Of a DNA stretch of 64,000 nt, positions 11,095 to 22,740 are shown piece by piece; position 1 is the stretch's first letter, and every line of letters begins with the position of its first letter. A program made the position numbers and the translations under genes. Location of the stretch: contig QJNS01000087.1 of the NCBI GenBank assembly GCA_004154925.1, forward strand, positions 1 through 64,000, in the 5' to 3' direction. A model generated the notes under the pieces. It searched no databases. It was not told the origin of the DNA and saw only the letters and a program-made list of their open reading frames with translations. The stretch is from Monosporascus cannonballus. Taxonomy: Eukaryota; Ascomycota; Sordariomycetes; Xylariales.

Positions 11095-12789
11095 CTTGGA
11101 AATCTGGTGCAGCCCACCAGTGCTAGGAAACCGACTAATGGGATTCTCAACTCGCGGTATAAAACCGATCTGTCTGTCTCGAGAAAAGAGAAAGTATATA
11201 GCCTAAACCAATATGGAATCCCGGCAAGCAAAAGAAGGGAATTTTTGGAACTCGACTTCGGTTCTACGTCGTGACTCTTTGATCCCCACTTTGCACCTGA
11301 GGTGATGATGCCAATGACGTAGATGGCCATTGCCACACAAAAGATGGAAGCTATTAGCGCGGGAGACGCGCAACACCAGTCGCCAACCGCGTGGAGCGGT
11401 TGCCGTTTAGCGCGCCGTAGAGGGCAATCTCATTCAGCTGCATATGCGGATAGTGGCATGCGATCGTCCGGGGATCTGTTTTTGTAGTACTAGGTATCCA
11501 CTACCTTCATTCTTTTAATGGAACAACACGGCATCCTCTGTTTGCTTTCCCTGGCACGCCAATCTAAAAAGTGGCGGGGGTTTTGCGGGTCGCTCTCGCA
11601 AGATGAAGAGGATACTACAACAGGATCTCCGGCATGTGCGGCAGTGGTGCCGGAATGAGCACGGAATATCAGATACGCGAAATTTCCAACCAGTCCTCCG
11701 AGAAGCAAGTAGGCGGGCATCCATAGGAGCGAACGATCAGGAAGAGAAGGGGAATTCTTAGCCGCTTCTCCGTTATGACTTCTCCGTCATATATCGTCGC
11801 AATTGCGTCTTGACAAGTTATTGGAATGCTAGAATGGCTTTAGAAGGATACGCACGCAGCTGGGGAATCTTATGATCTCGTAACACTATCCCGTGTGTTG
11901 GTTTCATTCGAATCCCCCTTGTCAGTTGATATGGGTCGCCAGTGCAGACGGTATGTCGCCGGGTGCCAGAAGCCTACACAATAAGCGTTAGCGGCTTCGT
12001 GCTAACCGTATATGAAAAAGGGTCGACTTTGGGCTCGATGCATGGGAGGAACGCGGTACAATGCGGGTTGCAGCCTCTCGTTGTGATATGGGTGATGTAC
12101 CGATTTGTCCTACTGACAAATGTTGGTGCAAATATCACTGCAAAAATTTGGGTAAATGGGTGTATATTACCATAGGCTAGTTTGATTGGCTATCAAGGTT
12201 CCATTTTCCGAAGAGCACGGACAAAAAAGCAGCTACCGCTTAATGTGTAGGCCCTAACCTAAAATAGATATGCGTTCTATTAAACACCGGTTTCAAATTC
12301 GGTCCGTCGTTAAAAGCCCAATTTTCGGAAGCGCAGAACAAGGAATGCACTTGCCAGTAACTGCTGAGGCTAGTTGGCACGCGGGAAGATAGGTGACATA
12401 TCTATAACCCCCAGTATCCATACTATTAACATTGTAATATACTCGTGCTGTCAGGCCCCACCGTTGTTTGATTATGTAATATGACACCACCATTTAGCAT
12501 CCTAACTCAATGACGACATCTGAACATCACGATACCGGCGATTCAACAAGTCGAAATGCAAGAGAGAATCGACGGAGGAATATAGTTGTAGGAGCAAAAC
12601 AAAATAGAAAATAATTGATCACCAATTGATGTTCAGTCTTGCCATAACCTAGACGAACCTACTTAGACCAAGCCTAGCGACATATCCAAGCTAACACCAG
12701 CCCTTGCAGCGAGCCAGCAGTCTGAAGCCCATTGACCCATTGATTACACCATAACCAGAGAGAACTCTACCATTCACAAGCCCACAACC
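11095..12789. other. intergenic, with a possible membrane-gene relic
   Basis: The 5' flanks of the DUF3292 gene and of mannose-6-phosphate isomerase. Apart from the hydrophobic frames annotated separately at 11277-11756 I find no supported gene. The stretch 11800-12780 is A+T-richer and has stops in all frames. Confidence 0.5.
11277..11756 (-). pseudogene. possible relic of a multi-spanning membrane protein gene
   Basis: Two minus-strand hydrophobic segments lie about 200 bp apart in different frames. The first, near 11740-11660, contains LLWMPAYLLLGGLVGNFAYL, followed by a hydrophilic tail. The second, near 11370-11300, contains SPALIASIFCVAMAIYVIG. Neither has a good start, and no splice pair I can find joins them. 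They might be exons of a decayed or misassembled transporter-like gene, or chance. No family recognised. Confidence 0.2.
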
Positions 12790-14155
12790 ATGTCATCGCA
12801 CCAGCGCGTGTTCCAGCTCAGCGGGTCGTGCAACAACTACCCGTGGGGCAAGGTGGGCAAGGAGTCGCTGGCGGCGCGGCTGTGCGAGAAGACGCCGGGC
12901 ACCGATTTCCAGATAAAGGAGGGGGAGCACTATTCGGAGATGTGGTTCGGCGACTACCCGGATTACCCGGCGCGCAAGCTCGACACGGGGGAGCTGCTGA
13001 AGGACGTACTGCAACAGCACAAGGAGGGGTTGCTGGGAAAGAAAATCGTCGAGAAGTTCGGCGGCCAGCTACCGTATCTGCCAAAGGTGAGTTGCGTGCA
13101 AATATGCGCGTGTACGTGTGTATGCGGCAAAAAGGAGATATCAGTGCGATGTCCCCAAATTTGCCTATGGAGGCTATTTACGCATACGGAAGAGGGAGTT
13201 TGGAATATGCAGCTAACCTGCACTTCAGATTTTATCCATCGCAAAGGCATTACCGCTACAGATCCACCCCAACAAGGACCTCGCCAGCAAGCTTCGCCAG
13301 AAGGATCCCGGGAACTTCACCGACCCGAACCACAAGCCAGAGATCGCCTTGGCGCTGGGCAAGTTCGAAGTCTTCGCGGGCTTCAAGCCGCTGTCGCACA
13401 TTGAACCCTTGTTTAAGCTGGAGCCGCTCCGGCAATTCGTCCCGAGCGAGCAGCAGGGACAGTGGACGAACGAGACCCTGAGGAACGTGACGCGGAACCT
13501 GATCAAGGCGGACCTCGACACCGTCAAGAAGGCCCAGGCGGATCTCTCGAAGGTGCCGCGGGATCAGCTGGGCGACGCGGCCTACATATTGGATCTGCTC
13601 CCCCGCCTCCAGGACCAGTACGGCCGGGAAGACGCCGGAAATCTGGTGGCCCTGCTGTGTATGAACTTCATGATCTTCAAGGCGGGCGACGCCATCTACA
13701 TCCCCGCGGACGGCATCCACGCGTACCTTTCGGGCGACATCGTCGAGTGCATGGCGCGGAGCAACAACGTGCTGAACGCGGGCTTCTGCCCGCCCGCCGA
13801 GCGCAACGACGCCGACATGTTCGCCGATGCGTTGACCTTCAAGGCGCACAGCCGGGACGACGTCTACCTGCCGAGCCAGAAGTGCGAGAAGAGCAGGAAC
13901 GGGAAGACGGTCGTCTACAAGCCACCTATGAGCGAGTTCGATATGCTGAAGACGGACCTGGGCGCCGACGAGACCGAGGAGCTCGCGGCTAGTGACGGAC
14001 CCGGCGTCATGATCGTCACGTCTGGGAAGGGAATGATGCATGCGGATGGCTTGGAATTCCAGCTGATGGAGGGCTTCATATTTTACGTAGCCCCAGGAGT
14101 CCCTGCCAAGTTCGATAGTCAGCATGGGATGCAGATCCATATGGCCGTCGTCTAG
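12790..14155 (+). CDS. mannose-6-phosphate isomerase (type I, zinc-dependent)
   Basis: Two exons, 12790-13086 and 13229-14155 (intron 142 bp, GTGAGT donor, GCTAAC branch site), giving 407 residues. The enzyme interconverts fructose 6-phosphate and mannose 6-phosphate in the cytosol, feeding GDP-mannose for glycosylation and wall mannan. The start fits the family: VFQLSGSCNNYPWGKVG, then FQIKEGEHYSEMWFGDYPDYPA. Zinc ligands are visible: QIHPNK (Q110, H112), HKPE (E137) and the His of PADGIHAYLSGD (about 263). The signature DIVECMARSNNVLNAG follows, with the active-site Arg near 276. KPPMSEFDML and the C-terminal beta-rich region (VMIVTSGKGMM) are also typical. The length is a little short of yeast PMI40 (429). 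Convergent with the sugar transporter downstream. Confidence 0.95.
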
Positions 14156-14763
14156 GCGGTAGACGAGAAGTGGAAGAGCGATGCCGCTTCACAGCTAATT
14201 ATGATGAATGAGGAAAGAGCTCTTGGTACGAGTTGGCCACGCTCTCGGTGTAGCTAAGACATATCCAGGTAACTAGGAGTCGAGCCGAGGTGTCAAGTTG
14301 TCTATGCGGGTATTAGCTTCTATATCAACTCATTGTCCAGCTCTAAACCAGGAACCCATTCTATCTGGTGACTTTCGCGTCATCCACCTCTTCTGTGGCC
14401 GTTTTTGTACCGTGATTCCCACCGAGAAAATGTTGTTCTATTATGCGTAGTAAAAGCAGATACCGGGATTAGGCGCCGAGACCCGGTCTTGCCTGTCCAG
14501 CTAGTTCTAATTCGACCTCTATTTCGTTAACCCATTGCGCCTGGGGATGCTTTATAAAGTCCGTATCCCGATGTGCGAAAAAGACGGCGACTGCGAGGCT
14601 TCCGGCCTCGGTCTCACGCGACCCCGCGTAACCGTTAAAAACAGCCGGCTTGTCTCGGCTCGACCCGCGCTGCGGGCCCCGTCCAGGACCTACCGTCACA
14701 CCGTTGTCGCATGCTTATTAATCAAGAAGCAAGTAGCGTCACTCCGCGGGATCGCCAAATCTG
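14156..14763. other. convergent intergenic spacer
   Basis: 3' flanks of mannose-6-phosphate isomerase (+) and the MFS transporter (-). Short frames on both strands only, none supported. Confidence 0.6.
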
Positions 14764-16669
14764 TCAGCGGCTACCCGTCGACGCATGCAGATCGTCCTCG
14801 CTCGCAAGGCTCTCCAGCTCCGACCCCTCGAACGCTTTCATCATAGCCTCGTTGTCGTCAGCCTCGCCGCCGCCATCGCCACGCCCACCCCTAACGCCGC
14901 CGTCGTTACGTACCGCGTGGTCCGCATTGTGGACGAGCCAGGCCCTGTTGGCCTCGAACCAGCGGTCCGTGTCCTCGAGGCTGCGGCCCTTGGTCTCGAC
15001 CACGAAGTAGTACACCATGGGCACGAAGGCCGCGTTCATCATCGCGAAGATGAAGTAGAAACCCCATCCCAGGTAGTCGATCCCCGGTGGCGTGCTCTGC
15101 ACAACGACCCAGTTGAACAGCCAGTCGCATGCCGTCGCGAGCGCCGCACCCTTCGTGCGCATGCTGAGACTGTTGACCTCGGCCTGGGAGGAAAAGGAAT
15201 ATTAGTTAAGGGATTACTCATCGCACGACCAAAGTCGAACTGAGGGAGACTCACCGGGTATAGCCAGGGCACCGATATCCAGCCGGATGAGAACGTGGTA
15301 AAGTACAGCCAGATAAACGCCGTCGCGACTATTCCTGGTATGTGACTGTCCGGGAGCAACGATCCGGCGCCGACGCCCGCCCCGACACCGAAGAAGGCCA
15401 CGGCCATGATGGCCGCGCCCAACATCAGCAGCGGACGTCTCCCTATCCTGTCTACGAAGAATATCGACGACGTGGTCGTGAGCCAGAAGGAGACGGCATT
15501 CACGGCGGCTACGAAGCGGGCCGTCAGTTCCGGTAGCCCGACGCTGCGGTTGAGGACGACGGGTAGGTAGTAGGCGAGGACGTTGATCCCGCTGAGCTGT
15601 TGCGCCGTCTGCAACATCATGCCGAGGATGACTCTACGGGTCGCCAGGCCGCCGTGGAAGAGCTGGGCCCAGGACGCCTGGGCCGCCTGTTCCGTCTTTA
15701 CGGAGGCGCGGATCTCTTCGAACTCCTCGTCAATGTCGTGATCGTTCAGAAGCGCCATGACGTGCTTGGCTTCGGCATCGCGTTTTCGAGCCAACAGCCA
15801 CCTAGGCGACTCAGGCACTAAGCGAGTGTCAGACCAGTCATCTTACCCAAGAGATGTGTAGATGCCAAAGGCGCGCCAAGGAATTGTCAGAGTGTTGGGG
15901 ATTACGGTAAAACCAATGCGACGACAAGGCACCTGTGAGAGAGACTCTGGTACCGAAGGTGACTTACGTATCAAGACTAGGGATATGATCACCACCACAA
16001 AGATAAGTTGAATGCCAAGCCTGGTCGGGTTAGTCCATGCCCTATGAGGATAGACGAGCACGACCGAACTTACGGAAAACGCCACTGTGCTTCCGACATC
16101 AGGGGACTACAGGCAAGTGTGATGAATGAGGCGAGGGCGAATCCGAGGACGTTGACGGCCATCTCTTTCACCACAGCCATGCCTTTCGCGTCGTGATGGG
16201 CCGTCTCCACATGCCACACCGGCGCCGTAGCCGTGTTGCCTCCGTTCCCTATGCCGGCGATGATGCGACCCCAGACCATCGTATACATGCTGCGCGACAT
16301 GGTCTGTATCACGATGCCGCTGGCCATGATCACGGTGAACAGCAAAAGCATACGCCGGCGACCGAGCTTCTCGCCGACGAACAGCGTGAGGATAGCGCCC
16401 GCAAAGCAGCCCAGGTCGTAACAGGCGGTCACCCATCCCTGCATCTCCGGAGTCGGGTGGTTGAAGTACTCGAGAAAATCCTCGCCGACGATGATACCTC
16501 CAAAGACGCCCTGCTCGTAACCGAAGAGCATCATGGTGGCGCCGGCAGCAACGGAGATGCCCCGGTGGAGCGCCTTCGGCGTCTTAAAGAAGGGTCCATA
16601 TCCGGAAGCGCCGGTGAGTCTAGTTTTTCCCTCCTCCACCTCGGGCTTGTCAAGCCTGTTGTACGCCAT
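14764..16669 (-). CDS. MFS sugar transporter (SP family, hexose/STL1-like)
   Basis: Four exons on the minus strand: 16669-16074, 16020-15968, 15817-15255 and 15183-14764 (introns 53, 150, 71 bp), giving 543 residues. The second exon is only 53 bp and completes transmembrane helix 6 (QLIFVVVIISLVLI) before PESPRWLL. Sugar-porter motifs are present: GYEQGVFGG in helix 1, GEKLGRRRML in loop 2-3, GRIIAGIGNGGNTAT in helix 4, EAQWRFPLG, QQLSGINVLAYYLPVVL in helix 7, FVDRIGRRPLL in loop 8-9, and VETKGRSLED after helix 12. Twelve helices are expected at the plasma membrane. The C-terminal tail (about 60 residues) is hydrophilic with a Gly/Arg/Asp run. The substrate cannot be assigned; fungal relatives move hexoses, polyols or quinate by proton symport. 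Confidence 0.9.
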
Positions 16670-18068
16670 TTCTTCTAATCTAACCTCAGGGTGCCTGAGA
16701 ATTGAATCTCAGGCGGTAAAGTGGACTATCGCTGATATCATTACGGTTAATTAATTGAATAGTAGTAGTCAAAGCTGTCGCGATCGTCAATCAAACCCCA
16801 ATGCCAATGTGGGATAAAACGGAGAGCTTTGTGAAATCAATGAATCGCGGGTTGAATCGAACGGAGGCAAAGAGTGACTTAGCTGAAGGTTTCTTGCGCA
16901 GAAACCAAATCTGGGGAACCAAAACACTGGGTGGAAAAAGGGTCCTCCCCCCCGAAACCCTGTAAGATGAGGCTGTGACCCGAGTTTCCGAAAGTGGGCT
17001 AAAGTAAGGGGGGATCGACACTAATGCCCAGATGTTGGAACCGCCCCAAGCTGAAATCCGACCCCATCGCTACCCTTGGCGTCACGTGCCATCTGGCGGA
17101 TCTTTATCGCCTTTCCCGTTATCGTCGAATGCGTACGTGTCACTTTGCCAGCCTGTCAGCGCTCAATCTGAACAGATCGGAACAAGAATGTAGAGGTAAC
17201 AGCTGGTACGAGAACAGAGAGGCGAGACGGAATTCGAGGGCTTGCCCACAGGCTGTGAAAGATACGACTCATTGGAGCTGGCGGGCCGGTGAGAGGAACC
17301 GACAATCGGACAACCATCTCGCCGGGCAGCAGGCTGCCACTATTGCCACTATTGCCCTATCGTTACGTACATATTACCTAGATGTTATATCGCGTGCTTG
17401 TCACGTGTAACCCATCTATCCAGGCCCGCCAGTAACAAAGAGCAAAGCGATGCCGCCACCAGCCAGCCACTTCCACGGATGGTAGGTTGACTGTAATCGT
17501 GGGGACCTAAGCACTGCAGCTCTAAAACCTGTGTGATGGTCTCTTATCATCGGGATCCATGTTGCAAGGTGATGGGCTTACTACAAGATGATGGTGACTT
17601 CGGCACCTAGGTATTTATGAAGCCCCGGAATCAACAATTACGCCTGGCTTGCATCATACATATCACGGAGTGAGTTCGCGAAACCGTCTTCTGGCACATA
17701 CATTCCTTGCGGGGATAGAGCGGGAACATGGAAAGAGATGCTAACCGCCGGGCTCCAGTACTGAGACTAAAAACCAAGAGTATGCCAAGACTTCAGAGTA
17801 CGACTGCCTGAGGATGTTCGGGGATAAGGTTCGATAGGCTTATAGATGTCGCAAACGCCGAGACTACCGTAGAGAGGATCCTGTATGACCATGTATCAAC
17901 GATATTGTATTCGCCAGTAGAGCCCGGCATTATATGATGCACAATTCGGGTCTGTGGTCAACGGGCGTCGTAGGATAGCGCAGACATAAAACATGGCTCT
18001 CATGCATATACCTTGGCGACACGCTACCCCTTTCCACCACTATTGAGTCAGGGCCGCTCCCGTTATTC
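16670..18068. other. intergenic, no gene seen
   Basis: Promoter region of the MFS gene and 3' flank of the alcohol dehydrogenase gene. A 128-codon plus frame at 17024-17410 has no recognisable features and unlike codon use; I treat it as chance. TTGCCACTATTGCCACTATTGCC near 17334-17356 is a small tandem repeat of a 9-mer. Confidence 0.55.
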
Positions 18069-19186
18069 TCAAGGCTCGTTTACTAACACGCCCCTGAACC
18101 GCATCTCGCCCGTCTCTAGCTTCCGAAAGGCCTCTTTCAGTCCCTCGCTGTTCATCGGAAACTTCTCCACCCACGGCTGAATGTTATTTCTAGCAGCGAA
18201 CTGCAGCGTGGCGATGTGGTTCTGCCGCGATGCCTCGGTGGAGCCTACGATCCTGTGTCCCGGAAGAATGAATGGTATGAAAGGAATGACCAAAGGCGTG
18301 GTCTGGATGGTCAACAGGATAATTGTCGCTTGACGCGCCAACAAACGCAACAAGGGCTCGAGAGTCGGGACTTCGTTAGTGCAAATAAGCAGGGTGTTGA
18401 TCCCTGATTCCGTACCAGCTCTGATAGACGCGGCAGTGAGCGATTTGGGGTTCCGCCAGACTGTATTGGGGGTCGAAGTTGTGCGAAAGAAATCCGCGCC
18501 CAGCTGGAACGCATCGTCCTTCTTCGACTCCCTGCCGCTGAACGCCGTGACAGCGCAGCCCATGGCCTTGGCGAAGAGGACGGCCATGTGTCCCAAACCC
18601 CCTATCCCCACTATCCCCACGCTGTCGGAGGGCTTCGTGCCCGCAACGTCGAGGGCCTCGTACACCGTCGACCCCGCGCACATCAGAGGCCCCGCGGAGA
18701 CGGACGAGACACTGCCTGGGATAGCGTAGACAAACGCCTCGTTCCAGATGGCGTAGTCGCCAAACGCTCCCTGGTCGAGCTCCCCATGGGTGAATCCCCG
18801 CGCGTCGGCGCAGTACTGACGATACCCGGCTATGCACGAGGCACAGTTACCGCAGGAGTGATGTAGCCATCTGAGTAGGAATCATGTCAACCTGAGAGTT
18901 TTCTAGCGCCGGAGTCCTCTGACAGGGGCGTTTCTTACCCCCAGCCGACTCGGTCACCCACCTTGTGGGTGGTGACTTCTGAGCCGATTTTGACGACATG
19001 CCCGATCCCCTCGTGTCCTAATCCGCATCCCTTGGATTTGGCGTGCACGTCAGTGTAGCAGAGGCCGGAATGAGTCGTTTTGATCAAGACTTCTTTGGAA
19101 CCCAACTCGCGGTCAGCGCTCTTAGGCTCAAAGTTATCATTGGATGGCGAGTACCGCCACGTCGTAAGAGTATGCACTGAAGCCAT
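18069..19186 (-). CDS. zinc-dependent alcohol dehydrogenase (cinnamyl-alcohol/ADH6-like)
   Basis: Two exons, 19186-18939 and 18870-18069 (intron 68 bp, GTAAGA), giving 349 residues of the medium-chain dehydrogenase family. Catalytic zinc ligands are C43 (SGLCYTDVHAK) and H58-E59 (LGHEGIG), with a third Cys in LMCAGSTVYEAL. The structural zinc lobe has C89, C92, C95 and C103 (C-x2-C-x2-C-x7-C). The cofactor loop is GIGGLGHMAV. The second strand of the Rossmann fold ends in FSGRESKK with no acidic residue, which in this family points to NADP(H) rather than NAD(H). It oxidises or reduces aliphatic or aromatic alcohols and aldehydes in the cytosol; the exact substrate is unknown. The exon junction falls just before the structural lobe (VGWG/WLHHSC). 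Confidence 0.93.
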
Positions 19187-19902
19187 ATTGATATAGCTTA
19201 CGTATTATGGCGATTCTAAGCGAGGCAGACGCGAGTTAGCCTTCACAAGAGGACTCGTCAGACTGGAAAATCGACACGATATACCGCGGTCCACTTGATA
19301 CTCGATTTACCCCGCGGCCCTTTCCTTGGGTTCGGTACAACCTTGGCGAAAATGGAGCAGGGGCGCTTTGATACTAAATCCATATACTTTGAGAATTGAG
19401 GCTTCAAATTACATAAGGTATATTATATCTTCACATTAAGGGGATCGAAGAAAATAGTTCAGGATCGTGGTCGGAACTGACAACCCATCCCTAGGCTGTA
19501 CTATAAGGGGCCACGTATGAGACCAGTTGACCCGGAACGACCCAATTCAAGCAGTCTTGGCTCTGATGATAGAATAAGAGCAGAAGCGGTGCCGACCGTC
19601 CCGTTGCGTTGTCTTGGCAGCGAGCTGAGGAGAATATTTATGATGCGAGGTTACAGTGCTGTGAATGCCCTTAGGAATCCCTTAGACTTCCTCCCCGAAC
19701 CAACCACAAGCGATAGAATCCTCGAACTTGAAGTTTCGTTCCGATGATTTGTTTCAAGTTCTCCCATGCTTCCGCCAGGCGGGGTGGATGTTGCCAAATT
19801 CATATGCCGCTGTAACACACTCTGAACCCAAATTCGACACCATGCCCCGGACGGCTAAAGGACTCAAGGATCTACTCTTGATATAGATGCCTACCTATAT
19901 AC
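19187..19902. other. intergenic, 5' flank of alcohol dehydrogenase
   Basis: No coding region supported. A small plus frame at 19517-19747 has no recognisable feature. Confidence 0.5.
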
Positions 19903-20174
19903 GAAGGGTCGGGCGCAAAAGTGTGCGTACGTGCCTGGTCAGCCCCATAGTACGCCACAGGGCACAGCCAAAGAGAGGAAATGAGGCTAGCAGCTGCTAT
20001 CCGCTAAAGTCAAATTTCCAGGGCACTACCTTTGGGGCCATAATAGCGTCTCTGCAGCTAAGGTTACGTATGGTACAGGGTACCAGGGCTGGAAAAAAAC
20101 GGTCTTTCAGGCAAAGCCAATACCTCTTTTAACGAAAACCAAGAATGTATGCACACTTTTGCGCCCGACCTTCG
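19903..20174. mobile_element. MITE with Tc1/mariner-like ends
   Basis: Terminal inverted repeats of about 28 bp bound 272 bp: CGAAGGGTCGGGCGCAAAAG from 19903 on the plus strand, and the same sequence with one base missing from 20174 on the minus strand. Both copies continue GTGTGC. Each end is flanked by TA, the target duplication expected of Tc1/mariner-type elements (Fot1/Pot2 group in fungi). The interior has no coding frame, so it depends on a transposase elsewhere. It lies in the intergenic space between the alcohol dehydrogenase and aldo-keto reductase genes. Confidence 0.82.
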
Positions 20175-20963
20175 TATGGTTCGCGAAGTGCATAGTCCCC
20201 CCACCCAAACAAGCTTAACGAAGACGCCTGACGTTCCATGCACTTACTGAGCATACAAAGAGCACAAGTTGGAATGCATGAAGTGACGATGAGTGAGGTT
20301 GACGTATTGAGTTGCGTCGAAGTTTGCACTTGGTCGGTTGAATGTCGAAGCGTTCAGTGTGATCCCGGAGCGAGGCGGCTAAAAGTCAGTCGTGTTATCT
20401 ATTGATAATCCCGCGCGGCCTATCAGCTGAAGCTTTTGGTTGGGTACCCACTCCTTCGATAGCGAGGATCATCCCGTCCGGACCGGGCTGTGGGTCCCAC
20501 TATATCGGCCCCCATAGCCACGACCTAGACTTTTGGTACCGAAATCTCTGCATCGTCATGCGGCACATAATGAATACTGGATGACAGGATCACTCAGAAA
20601 TATGATTGCAACGGCATTTACCGGCTTGTTTCCGATCACTACACCAACCAATAGTGCTCAGCAAACTCGTTAGTGCCCCAGGTTTTGCCAGGAAAGTGAC
20701 TGGTAATGTGGAACTCGTCTCGAATCAATGGGCGTCATGGCTCCATGATCCCCTCTAGTCAGGAGCTAGCACCTCATAACTCCGCTTCATTGCATTGGGT
20801 AACTAGAAGGTGCGGAGGTCTCGGAAACATCTAGAGTAGCAGCTGCAGTTTTCTCTGTCTTCCCCTCTCGATGTTTCGCACACTTGAAGCTCTCTCGACC
20901 ATCCCCCCTAAAACCCAGCCCCCTAATAACAATAGCCGCAGCACCAATAACACCACAAGCAAG
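20175..20963. other. intergenic, 5' flank of aldo-keto reductase
   Basis: No supported gene. A frame opens at 20871 upstream of the reductase start, but it encodes a Pro/Asn/Ser/Thr-rich stretch unlike the family and is more likely 5' untranslated leader. Confidence 0.5.
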
Positions 20964-22016
20964 ATGCCAGTCGTTAGGTCGGCGTACCATCCCAAGGACA
21001 TGCAGTTCCGCCACCTCGGCCCGACGGGGCTGAAGGTGAGCGTGTTGTCCCTGGGAGGATGGCTGACGTACGGAAGCACCCAAAAAGGGGAGGTCGTCAG
21101 GAAGTGCATGGAGACGGCCTGGAACCACGGCATCAACACATTCGACACGGCCGAAGCTTACGCCTCGGGGGAGTCCGAGGTCGAGATGGGCAGGGCGCTG
21201 AAGGAGCTCGACTGGCCGCGCGACGAGTACGTCCTGACCACCAAGATCTTCTTCGGGACAGGCCGCAAGGAGCCCAACACCCGCGGTCTCAGCCGAAAGC
21301 ACATCGTGGAAGGGCTGAAGAGCTCCCTGCAGCGCCTGCAGCAGCCGTACGTAGACGTCGTCTTCGCGCACCGGCCCGACTACGCCACGCCCATGCGGGA
21401 GATTGTCGAGGGCTTCACCCAGGTCATTCGGAACCTGAATCTGGCCTACTACTGGGGCACCTCTGAGTGGAGCGCAGTCCAGATCATGGAGGCAACGCAG
21501 ATCGCCGAGCGCTACAACCTGATCGCGCCAGTTGTCGAGCAGCCCCAGTACAACGCCTTCACGCGGGAGCGCTTTGAGGTCGAGTACGCCCCGCTCTACG
21601 ACCAGTTCAAGTATGGCACCACCACCTGGTCACCGCTGGCGTCCGGCCTCCTGACCGGGAAGTACAACAATGGCATCCCCGAGGGGTCCCGCTTCGCCCA
21701 CCACGGGGACTTCTTCGAGAACACCATCAAGGGCCTGCAGACCGAGGAGGGCAAGGCGAAGATCGAGAAGGTCAAGAAGCTGACGGCGATCGCCGAGCGT
21801 CTCGGCTCGAACACGGCGTCGCTCGCCCTCGCCTGGACTCTCAAGAATCCGAACGTGTCCACAGTGATTCTGGGCGCTAGCAAGGTGGAGCAGATCGAGG
21901 ATAACGTCAAGGCCCTCAAGCTGGTCGAGAAGCTCACACCGGACGTTATGGAGGAGATCGAGAAGATCCTCGACAACAAGCCTACGCCGCCTAGTAAATT
22001 CGGACGCGAGAGGTAG
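20964..22016 (+). CDS. AKR6-type aldo-keto reductase (Kv channel beta-subunit-like)
   Basis: A single exon of 350 residues from the ATG at 20964. The frame is open from 20871, adding 31 residues, but the added part is low-complexity and family similarity begins only after MPVV, so I prefer the internal start. The TIM-barrel oxidoreductase begins [20 protein letters not shown]. The catalytic tetrad is D61 and Y66 ([17 protein letters not shown]), K94 (TTKIFFG) and H136 ([11 protein letters not shown]). The His is an Asn in animal Kv-beta, so ordinary reductase activity is likely. The NADP-binding C-terminal motif reads [20 protein letters not shown]. Other family hallmarks are [14 protein letters not shown] and [20 protein letters not shown]. 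It reduces aldehydes or ketones with NADPH; a channel partner is not implied in fungi. Confidence 0.93.
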   Translation: MPVVRSAYHPKDMQFRHLGPTGLKVSVLSLGGWLTYGSTQKGEVVRKCMETAWNHGINTFDTAEAYASGESEVEMGRALKELDWPRDEYVLTTKIFFGTGRKEPNTRGLSRKHIVEGLKSSLQRLQQPYVDVVFAHRPDYATPMREIVEGFTQVIRNLNLAYYWGTSEWSAVQIMEATQIAERYNLIAPVVEQPQYNAFTRERFEVEYAPLYDQFKYGTTTWSPLASGLLTGKYNNGIPEGSRFAHHGDFFENTIKGLQTEEGKAKIEKVKKLTAIAERLGSNTASLALAWTLKNPNVSTVILGASKVEQIEDNVKALKLVEKLTPDVMEEIEKILDNKPTPPSKFGRER

Positions 22017-22740
22017 ATCTGTTTGGTGCTGTACCTTCGGAGACTTTAGAGCTTGAAAGAAAGGCAGATCAGTAATTCGGCGAGGACGCATCGTCTATCG
22101 AAAGATAATTATAGGTTTAGCGGCGTGGGGGACAATGTCTTTGCTGCGATGTTGCCGCCTTTAGTCTTGTGCTCCTGGTATCTTACGTCCACCCACTCCT
22201 AACAGGTCGGTATTTCCTAGGCAAGCGACGCGATAGATTAAAGCATGAGTCGCGACACCGCAAATCGCATATGGCCCCATTGACATGAAATTCTATTGTA
22301 TCTGAGGCGTCATTGTGAAAGCGTATTGCTATTCCCCAATGTGAATATCCAGCAAGACGTGTACCGACTGTGGTTGCAATGTGTAGCTAAATGAAAAGTT
22401 TTCTTTACTACCTCTTATCGCAACTCTATTGGTGTCTAGTAAACCCGCGATTTTTTAAATGGGAAAGGATAGTGCCCAAGAAATGTAACATAGCCCATTA
22501 TGAGACCTTGACATCACACACTGAAGCATATATGTCGTGGAAAGGGCCCCCCCTTTTCTGTTGGGCAGTAATATCGGAGCTTAAAAGCTCTATATTAGTG
22601 GATCACTTATAGTAAGTGGGATCAACGCCTCCTAGCTTTCTAAAAAGTAAAAACATAACCTCACGAACTGTGTATCTGCTCCTTAGTAAGTGTGATAATA
22701 ACTGAAGGAAAGTGTATTTAACTGGTTGTATGATCTCTAG
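22017..22740. other. intergenic, no gene seen
   Basis: 3' flank of the aldo-keto reductase leading into lower-G+C DNA. A 73-codon frame at 22391-22612 has no recognisable features. Confidence 0.55.

Noticed and set aside
13256..14140. Minus-strand frame of 294 codons over mannose-6-phosphate isomerase
   Set aside because: Antisense shadow in high-G+C coding DNA; the plus strand has all zinc ligands and signature motifs.
17024..17410. 128-codon plus frame
   Set aside because: Arg/Cys/His-rich without any pattern, in a region otherwise full of stops.
20871..20963. N-terminal extension of the aldo-keto reductase
   Set aside because: Low-complexity Pro/Asn/Ser/Thr stretch without family similarity; the internal ATG at 20964 gives the usual length.
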